A DNA stretch of 58,306 nucleotides from Paracoccaceae bacterium (GTDB lineage: Bacteria > Pseudomonadota > Alphaproteobacteria > Rhodobacterales > Rhodobacteraceae), in contig JAFMHK010000022.1 in the NCBI GenBank assembly GCA_017854585.1, positions 1 to 58,306 on the forward strand, given 5' to 3'. The notes under the pieces are model-generated. The model was given only the letters and a program-made list of their open reading frames with translations, made no database searches and was not told the origin of the DNA. Shown piece after piece: positions 52,582-58,306 of the stretch. Numbering within the stretch: the first letter of the stretch is position 1; every line of letters starts with the position of its first letter. The position numbers and the translations under genes were made by a program.

Positions 52582-53379
52582 TCAGACCTCGAACCGGATG
52601 ACCATGCCGTCATAGGCAGGCGTGACATGGTCAGGCGTCTCATCGCGGACGGTCGCATAATCCAGATCGATGTGCATGTTCGTGAGCACCGCCTGTCGGG
52701 GTTTCGCGTGGTCTATCCACTCGAGTGACCGGGCCAGATGTGCGTGGCTGGGATGCGGGGTGCGACGCAGCGCATCCAGCACCCAGCAGTCAAGCCCTTG
52801 CAGCACGGGCCATGCGGCATCGGGTATGGCCGAGACGTCCGGCAGATAGGCAAGATCACCAATCCGAAATCCAAGCGCATCGATATTGCCGTGCGTCACC
52901 TCGAACGGGGTGAAGGTGATCTGCCCGCCCGCGCCGTCAATCGTGATGTCACCATCGATGGCGTTCAGGTCGAGAATGGGTGGATAGGCGGAACCGGGGG
53001 GCTGCACAAATGCGTAACCGAACCGGCTGATGAGATCGTTTTGCGTCGGGCCATCCGCATAGACGGGAAGGCGCGCGCGCATGTTGAAAACGATCATCCG
53101 CAGATCATCCAAGCCATGCACGTGATCGGCATGGGCATGGGTGTAAATCACGGCATCCAGCCGTCCGATACCTGCATCCAGCAGCTGCGCCCGCAAATCG
53201 GGCGAGCTGTCGATCAGGACGGTGGTGTCGCCAGCATCCGTAATGCGCTGCACCAGCATCGAACATCTGCGCCTGACGTTGCGGGGTTCGTCAGGGTCGC
53301 AATCTCCCCAATGCCCGCCAAGGCGCGGCACGCCGCCCGACGATCCGCACCCAAGGATTGTAAAGCGCAGTTCAGCCAT
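52582..53379 (-). CDS. PhnP-like MBL-fold phosphodiesterase
   Basis: 265-residue metallo-hydrolase with GCGSSGGVPRLGGHWGDCD, the MBL motif THAHADHVHGLDDLR, and a C-terminal metal ligand near LTNMHIDLDY. It resembles PhnP, a cyclic phosphate phosphodiesterase, but the phn genes are not present here. It starts immediately after the tatD stop and its stop abuts the AEC gene. Confidence 0.9.
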   Translation of the reverse strand: MAELRFTILGCGSSGGVPRLGGHWGDCDPDEPRNVRRRCSMLVQRITDAGDTTVLIDSSPDLRAQLLDAGIGRLDAVIYTHAHADHVHGLDDLRMIVFNMRARLPVYADGPTQNDLISRFGYAFVQPPGSAYPPILDLNAIDGDITIDGAGGQITFTPFEVTHGNIDALGFRIGDLAYLPDVSAIPDAAWPVLQGLDCWVLDALRRTPHPSHAHLARSLEWIDHAKPRQAVLTNMHIDLDYATVRDETPDHVTPAYDGMVIRFEV

Positions 53380-54189
53380 TCAAGCGGCCTTTGCCCATTG
53401 TGCGGCCTTCCAGAACAGCCGGTCGAAATTTGCGGTGGTCTGGCGGGCGAAGTCGATCTCGGACATATCGAACAGCGCCGCCCCCACCCGAGCGGTATGG
53501 ACTGTATTGCCCGGTTCATTGCGCTTGCCGCGATTTGGGGGCGGGGCAAGGTAGGGGGCGTCTGTCTCAACCAAAATACGGTCACGCGGGGCGGCGGCGA
53601 AGATGTCGCGCAGCGCCTGCGACCGGGGGAAGGCCGCGATGCCCGACATGGACAGGTAAAACCCAAGGTCAAGCGCTGCGCGCGCCAATTCGTGGCTGGA
53701 GGAAAAGCAGTGCATGACGCAGGTATAAGCGCCGGCGCGATACTCCTCAGTCAATATCTGGGCCATGTCGTCATCCGCGTCGCGCGCGTGAATGATCAGT
53801 GGCAGGCCGGTTTGACGGGCGGCTTCGATATGGATGCGCAGGCTGTCCTGCTGCACGGACGCGCTTTCGGCAGTGTAGTGATAATCAAGCCCGGTTTCGC
53901 CGATACCCACGAATTTCGGGTGCCGCGACAGGGCGACCAATTCGTCTACGTTTGTCATCGGCTCGGACGCAGCGCTCATCGGGTGGGTGCCAGCGGCCCA
54001 AAAGACCGGTTGATGCGCCTCGGCGATGGTGCGCACTTGAGGCGCGGTGCGCAGTTTGGTGCAGATCGTAACCATCCGGGTCACACCGGCGGCGACGGCG
54101 CGATCGATCACATCCGACAGTTCATCGGCAAAATCTGGGAAATCCAGATGGCAATGGCTGTCGACGATCTGGGGTAGGTCAGAGGGCAT
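53380..54189 (-). CDS. tatD: TatD-family metal-dependent hydrolase
   Basis: 269-residue hydrolase with metal ligands in DSHCHLDF, ETGLDYH and IHARDADDD, and the C-terminal ETDAPYLAPPPNRGKRNEP motif. Family members are 3'-5' DNA exonucleases or other hydrolases. Often found beside holB and tmk in bacteria, as here. Its start is 18 bases after the holB stop and its stop abuts the MBL gene. Confidence 0.93.
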   Translation of the reverse strand: MPSDLPQIVDSHCHLDFPDFADELSDVIDRAVAAGVTRMVTICTKLRTAPQVRTIAEAHQPVFWAAGTHPMSAASEPMTNVDELVALSRHPKFVGIGETGLDYHYTAESASVQQDSLRIHIEAARQTGLPLIIHARDADDDMAQILTEEYRAGAYTCVMHCFSSSHELARAALDLGFYLSMSGIAAFPRSQALRDIFAAAPRDRILVETDAPYLAPPPNRGKRNEPGNTVHTARVGAALFDMSEIDFARQTTANFDRLFWKAAQWAKAA

Positions 54190-54207
54190 TCAGGCGCTTT
54201 CCGTACG

Positions 54208-55329
54208 TTAGGCAGCGGCCCCGACGGCAGTGCGTTCAAGGCTAAGGAACATATCAAACACCAGCGCGGCAGGGTCAAGGTTGACCGCCTTGCCGCGACG
54301 CGCCCGCGCGGTCAGGCCTTGGGCAGTATCAGCCCAGTTTCGCGCGGCGTGAGGTGTGGGCGAAAGGCGCAGTAGCATCCGTGCCTCGCCGTTGACGATC
54401 TCGGATGGCGGTGTGCCGACGGTCCCCGTCAGTGCAAGCCGTGACAAGATGCGATCAAGTAGCGAGAGGGTCAGATCAAATCGGGGCTCGGCGCCGCGTC
54501 CCACACAGGCATCGGCCAACCTGCCGGCGCGGCCGCGGTCCATACGGGGCAGGTCGGAGAAAAGCGCAACCAGATCAGCATATAGCTTTGGGCCATCCAA
54601 TGCCGCAAGACGGACGGCTTCGCCAACCGACCCGCCAGCCAATTCGGCCATGTTCGCGTCAGTGGGGGGCTGAACACCAGCCTGATCCAAGGCGCGGGCC
54701 AGATCATCGGAAGACAAAGCGCCCAATCGCAGACTGCGGCAACGCGACCTGATTGTGGGTAACAGGCCCGAGGGTTGGTGACTGATCAAGATCAGCGTTG
54801 CGTTCTTTGGAGGCTCCTCCAGCTCTTTCAGAAGTGCGTTGGCGGCGTTTCGGTTCATGTCGTCGGCACTATCGACAATGACGACCCGACGCCCATTCCC
54901 GCCCGCTGACATCTGAAAGAAAGATTTCAGGCCCCGCACTTCATCTACAGTCAGTTCGGTCTTGTGACGTTTCAGTTTGTCGTCCCACGGTCGCCGCAAC
55001 AGAAAAAGGCCGGGCTCCGACATGGCGAGCATGCGCCGCGCGACAGGGTGATCACCGGAGATGTCGAGACTATCAGGTTGCGGGGCCGCGAACATGCCGC
55101 CGCTGTCGGCCATGGGTGTGGCAAGCAAGAACCGGGCAAAGCGCCACGCCAGCGTTGCCTTGCCGACACCGCGGGGGCCGCTGATCAGCCATGCATGGTG
55201 CATCCGCCCTGCATTATATGCGTCCAGAAGGGTCGCCTCTGCGTTGGCATGTCCGAAAATCTGTTGTGTATCGCGTGGATGTGGCGCGCCGTCCTGCCGG
55301 TCGGGTTCGGGGGGGGCTTCGTCACTCAT
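54208..55329 (-). CDS. holB: DNA polymerase III subunit delta'
   Basis: Clamp-loader subunit. The 373 residues have a P-loop-like GPRGVGKAT at 51-59, a conserved LKELEEPPKNATLILISHQP block, and the RSRCRSLRL sensor segment. The short acidic/Pro-rich N-terminal part (about 1-20) is typical for alphaproteobacteria. It overlaps the tmk stop by 4 bases (ATGA), so it is coupled to tmk. Confidence 0.93.
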   Translation of the reverse strand: MSDEAPPEPDRQDGAPHPRDTQQIFGHANAEATLLDAYNAGRMHHAWLISGPRGVGKATLAWRFARFLLATPMADSGGMFAAPQPDSLDISGDHPVARRMLAMSEPGLFLLRRPWDDKLKRHKTELTVDEVRGLKSFFQMSAGGNGRRVVIVDSADDMNRNAANALLKELEEPPKNATLILISHQPSGLLPTIRSRCRSLRLGALSSDDLARALDQAGVQPPTDANMAELAGGSVGEAVRLAALDGPKLYADLVALFSDLPRMDRGRAGRLADACVGRGAEPRFDLTLSLLDRILSRLALTGTVGTPPSEIVNGEARMLLRLSPTPHAARNWADTAQGLTARARRGKAVNLDPAALVFDMFLSLERTAVGAAA

Positions 55330-55952
55330 AGCCGGGTCTCAACAATGGCGGCGATGTCATCTGCGATGATGTCAGGGCTGCGGCTTGCGTCGATGACAAC
55401 ACACCGCTGCGGCGCGGTTTCAGCCAGCGCCAGAAATCCCACGCGTAGTTTTTGCTGAAATGGCAGGCCGAAATCCTCGAAGCGATCCTCGCCCGAGGCG
55501 CGCGCAAGGCCACGGGTCAACGCGATGTCAGGGTCCATGTCCAGGATCAGCGTCAGATCGGGTTCCACCGCGATGACAAGGTCGTGGATGTCATCAACCA
55601 GTCCACGCAAGTCGCCGCGTGTAGCGCCCTGATAGACGCGCGTGGAATCCGCAAACCGGTCGGTGATCACGACGCGGCCTGCTTCAAGTGCGGGACGGAT
55701 CGTGCGTTCCAAATGGTCGCGGCGCGCCGCGGTGAACAGCAATATCTCGGTCTCGGGGGACCACCGTTCCGGGTCGCCTTCGACCAGCAGGCGGCGGATA
55801 TCCTCGGCGCCGGGGGCCCCTCCGGGTTCCCGGGTGACGATGGCATCGCGCCCGTGACTGACAAACCAGTCACGGAGCCGGTGGCTTTGGGTGGATTTTC
55901 CCGATCCGTCGATCCCCTCAAGGCTGATGAACAGCCCCCGATGCGCAGGCAT
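55326..55952 (-). CDS. tmk: Thymidylate kinase
   Basis: Phosphorylates dTMP to dTDP. The 208 residues contain the P-loop GIDGSGKST at 13-21, the DRFADST motif (substrate binding), a TRGDLRGLVD loop, and the LID region with TRGLARASGEDRFE. The start overlaps the stop of the upstream carboxypeptidase gene by one base (TGATG). Confidence 0.96.
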   Translation of the reverse strand: MPAHRGLFISLEGIDGSGKSTQSHRLRDWFVSHGRDAIVTREPGGAPGAEDIRRLLVEGDPERWSPETEILLFTAARRDHLERTIRPALEAGRVVITDRFADSTRVYQGATRGDLRGLVDDIHDLVIAVEPDLTLILDMDPDIALTRGLARASGEDRFEDFGLPFQQKLRVGFLALAETAPQRCVVIDASRSPDIIADDIAAIVETRL

Positions 55953-57148
55953 CAGCTTGACGCGGCGGCGGGATCGTCGCCCAGAATGCGGTGCAACAGC
56001 AACCGGGTTGCCGTCGACAGGCGGGTCAGAACACCACCTTGTTCCACAGTTTCGGTTGCGATCATGGGCACAGATTGATCAGCAAAGCCCGGAACGCGAA
56101 TAACCAGTTCGCCAATCACGTCGCCTTGCATCACCGGGGCCGCGATTGGCCCCTGAAAGCTGACTTCGCCCGTCACTTCGCCCTCCATGGTAACCGGTAG
56201 CAGCAGCGACAAAGTTTCTGCAGGTGCCATGCCGACACTCGCACTTTGCCCCATGAACACGGACGCTCGGGCCAATTCGGTTCCGCCAGTGACAATTTCG
56301 CGCTGGGCGAACTGCCGGAATGCCCAGTTTACGATGCGCTCGGATTCCTCAGCACGCGCTGCCGCACTGGCCAAGCCGGTGATGGCAAATGTCACGCGTC
56401 GGTTGCCTTGAACGGCAGACCCTACCAGACCATATCCCGCCTCTTGGGTGTGCCCGGTCTTGAGCCCGTCGGCGCCAAGCCCCAAATTCAAAAGCGGGTT
56501 GCGGTTGAACCGATTGTCGGGGGCGCGATTGAGGTAGTCGAACTCTGTCTCGGAGAAGTAGGTGTAATATTCCGCATGCTCGGTGATCAGCCGTTCGGAC
56601 AGAACGCCCAGATCATGCATCGACATCACGTGACCGGGGGATGGCCAGCCGCTAGCATTTCGGAACACGGACGTATCCATCCCGATCTGTCTGGCGCGTT
56701 GTGTCATGAGGTCGGCAAAGGTTTCCTCGGTCCCGTCCGGTGAAAGCCCTTCGGCAAGAGCCACCGCCGCATCATTACCCGATACGATGATCACGCCACG
56801 GATCAATTCATCGACTGTTGGGCGATCTTCGGTGTTCAGGAACATGGTCGAGCCGCCAAAGCTCATCGCGTGCTCGCTGACGGTGAAGCGGGTTTCAAGT
56901 GTGATCCGGCCCTGATCCAACGCCTCGAAGGCCATCAACAGAGTCATCAGCTTGGACATCGATGCCGGAGGCAAAGGTAGGTCGGCATTGTGGTCAAATA
57001 GAACCTGCCCGGTGTTGTGGTCGACGACGTAAGCCGCCGTCGCCGCCGTCGTGAACGCCTGCGCATGCAACGGCAGCGTCAAAAGGCTGAGCATACCAGC
57101 CACACAAAGAACAAGGTGGCGGGGAAAGGCAGTAAATCCGGTTTGCAT
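55952..57148 (-). CDS. Serine-type D-Ala-D-Ala carboxypeptidase (PBP5/6 type)
   Basis: 398-residue low-molecular-weight PBP that trims the terminal D-Ala of peptidoglycan peptides. It has a signal peptide (about 1-31, LLTLPLHAQA), the active-site SxxK with Ser63-Lys66, SGN at 123-125 and KTG at 230-232, then the PBP5-type C-terminal beta domain with a probable membrane-association tail. The gene begins 9 bases after the SPOR lipoprotein gene and overlaps tmk. It is transcribed with its neighbours. Confidence 0.94.
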   Translation of the reverse strand: MQTGFTAFPRHLVLCVAGMLSLLTLPLHAQAFTTAATAAYVVDHNTGQVLFDHNADLPLPPASMSKLMTLLMAFEALDQGRITLETRFTVSEHAMSFGGSTMFLNTEDRPTVDELIRGVIIVSGNDAAVALAEGLSPDGTEETFADLMTQRARQIGMDTSVFRNASGWPSPGHVMSMHDLGVLSERLITEHAEYYTYFSETEFDYLNRAPDNRFNRNPLLNLGLGADGLKTGHTQEAGYGLVGSAVQGNRRVTFAITGLASAAARAEESERIVNWAFRQFAQREIVTGGTELARASVFMGQSASVGMAPAETLSLLLPVTMEGEVTGEVSFQGPIAAPVMQGDVIGELVIRVPGFADQSVPMIATETVEQGGVLTRLSTATRLLLHRILGDDPAAASS

Positions 57149-57157
57149 GGCGTCCCG

Positions 57158-58045
57158 TCAGTTGGTCACGAAATAAGCGTCTTCAAAGCCAAGGCCCTGA
57201 ACGGCGGTCAGCAAGGCGGCACGTTCGCTGGCGCTTCGGGCCGGGCCGACAACGACCCGCCAGAAGCGGCGCCCGTTGCTTGTCTGATCGTAGATGGTGG
57301 GCACCATTCCGGCCCCACGCAAGGCCTGTCCGGTATTATTGGCGTTTTCCTCGACGCTGAAGATGCCGATCTGGATGTATGGCCGTTCAAGCGAAGAAGC
57401 GGCAGGGGCGGGTGTGGGTGCCGAAGCTGCCGCACTTGTCGCAGGTTGGCTGGCGTCGACCGCATCAATCGCTGCCGACGCTGCGGCAATCGCATCCAGA
57501 GGTATCGCAGTGATTTCCTCGCCAGCCGCAGCGGTCGCTGTCGGGACATCTTCGATCGCATCACCGCCGGTAAGGTCGGCATCGGGGTCAATTTCTGACA
57601 CTTCTTCGCGACGCAAGGCCGTGACATTCAAGGTCACAGGTGCGCCTGCAATAAGGTTGAGTGCAGCGGCCGCATCCGATGAAACCTGCAACGACGGCCC
57701 GGGATTTTCACGCTCGCGGCGGAATAAAGCACCGATCACAAAGCGCCCGTTTGCTTCGTTGCGGATGATCACACGTTCGGGGTCGGTTGCGTCTGGGTGG
57801 GCCACCCAGACCCCGCCCAGAGAGGGGCGACCATCCCAAAGACCTTCTTCCGTAACCTGAAAGACCTCGGGTACTTCGATGTCGCGTTCAACCAATCGAG
57901 TGGAGCCAATGGCCGCAGGCGCATTCCCGTCGGATGCGCCGCCAAATATTCCGGCACCTTGCTGGCATGCCGTAAGGGCCAGAAAAGCGAAAAGCGCTAC
58001 GCCTGTGCGCATACCGCGTGCGATCTTGTGTCGGCCCGTCATCAT
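57158..58045 (-). CDS. SPOR-domain lipoprotein, RlpA-like
   Basis: 295-residue predicted lipoprotein with lipobox LTAC (Cys27). Residues about 75-150 (SLGGVWVAHPDATDPERVII, then RFVIGALFRRERENPGPSLQ) look like a divergent double-psi beta-barrel of RlpA proteins. A linker rich in Ala, Pro and Asp follows, and a SPOR domain (about 215-295, PYIQIGIFSVEENANNTGQA) ends it. SPOR domains bind denuded septal glycan, so a role in cell separation is likely. The ATG at 58045 is used, with 58042 as alternative. It opens the carboxypeptidase-tmk-holB run. Confidence 0.85.
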   Translation of the reverse strand: MMTGRHKIARGMRTGVALFAFLALTACQQGAGIFGGASDGNAPAAIGSTRLVERDIEVPEVFQVTEEGLWDGRPSLGGVWVAHPDATDPERVIIRNEANGRFVIGALFRRERENPGPSLQVSSDAAAALNLIAGAPVTLNVTALRREEVSEIDPDADLTGGDAIEDVPTATAAAGEEITAIPLDAIAAASAAIDAVDASQPATSAAASAPTPAPAASSLERPYIQIGIFSVEENANNTGQALRGAGMVPTIYDQTSNGRRFWRVVVGPARSASERAALLTAVQGLGFEDAYFVTN

Positions 58046-58212
58046 CTGCTCGCTTCCGCCCCCGAGGTCCGCGCGGTGTCCCGCGCTGTCATTGTGACTT
58101 TTGAGCAAGATAGCGGTTTGTTGCTGATCTGGAAAGCCATGTGGCGCAGCATCGGCAATAGATCGCAGTGTCTTTCCGAATCGTCGCATCCGGTCTAAGC
58201 GCTTGGACCGCT

Positions 58213-58302
58213 GGAGGAGTGGCAGAGTGGTCGATTGCACCGGTCTTGAAAACCGGCGTGCGTGAAAGCGTACCGTGGGTTCGAATCCCACCTCCTCCGC
58301 CA
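58213..58302 (+). tRNA. tRNA-Ser, anticodon UGA
   Basis: 90 nt with encoded CCA. The acceptor arms GGAGGAG and CTCCTCC pair fully, the anticodon loop CTTGAAA gives TGA, the long variable arm is present, and the T loop reads GGTTCGAATCCC. It decodes UCA codons. It lies divergent from the SPOR lipoprotein gene. Confidence 0.95.
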
Positions 58303-58306
58303 CCCA

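Noticed and set aside
52738..54177. 479-codon plus-strand frame
   Set aside because: Antisense to the PhnP-like and TatD genes.

Overview
The window is a GC-rich (about 60-65 percent by eye) alphaproteobacterial chromosome segment, most likely from a Rhodobacterales/Roseobacter-group organism. The basis is gene content: two Hint-domain proteins, DUF1127, DUF2927 and DUF2244 proteins, an alkaline-ceramidase homologue, ctaD separate from other cytochrome oxidase genes, a class A RNase P RNA, and short interspersed repeats of the type common between Rhodobacterales genes. I see no insertion sequence, prophage, integrase, CRISPR array or toxin-antitoxin pair. It reads as core chromosome with a few accessory genes.

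Layout. 1-9 kb: prfC, a Hint protein with Ser at the usual Cys position, an atypical SDR, an orphan ABC ATPase, then tatA-tatB-tatC coupled to a DUF815 ATPase, and an AlkB-like membrane hydroxylase. 9-14 kb: ftsY, an EamA transporter, yciB, an rRNA pseudouridine synthase, tadA and rnpB. 14-18 kb: a minus-strand run of gatC-gatA, a lipoprotein with an Excalibur-like tail, and an AmpD-type amidase ending at the rnpB promoter. 17-24 kb: ceramidase homologue, UPF0173 hydrolase, chrA, rpmG, GNAT, a BI-1 family protein, DUF1127, a LysR regulator and a quinone oxidoreductase. 24-33 kb: an XRE regulator, a hisN-like phosphatase with a coupled 8-oxoguanine deaminase, a CAP lipoprotein, an EamA transporter, ilvC divergent from two tandem Lrp regulators, a UbiH-family hydroxylase and a HAD phosphatase. 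33-43 kb: a GntR regulator overlapping a large MshEN-GT2 glycosyltransferase, carA, a YqeY protein, the ctaD/DUF2244 pair with a small membrane-protein gene upstream, lipB, tRNA-Leu(GAG) and a DUF2927 protein. 43-52 kb: an MsbA-like exporter, then a polyamine-type ABC importer (ATPase, binding protein, DUF1330 protein, two permeases), a second Hint protein and an AEC transporter. 52-58 kb: a tightly packed minus-strand run of SPOR lipoprotein, D,D-carboxypeptidase, tmk, holB, tatD, PhnP-like hydrolase and AEC transporter, opposite tRNA-Ser(UGA).

Many genes are translationally coupled (ATGA or TGATG junctions): tatB-tatC-DUF815, gatC-gatA, lipoprotein-amidase, hisN-deaminase, and carboxypeptidase-tmk-holB. 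Nothing here is clearly a large undescribed system. The most interesting signals are small: a 44-residue membrane protein upstream of ctaD; hairpins positioned to control translation of the lipoprotein gene after gatA and of lipB; the two differing Hint proteins; the DUF1330 gene and a hairpin inside the importer operon; and a perfect 15-bp inverted repeat between convergent genes near 31.05 kb. Start sites were chosen from Shine-Dalgarno placement and family N-termini, so several differ from the longest open frame.
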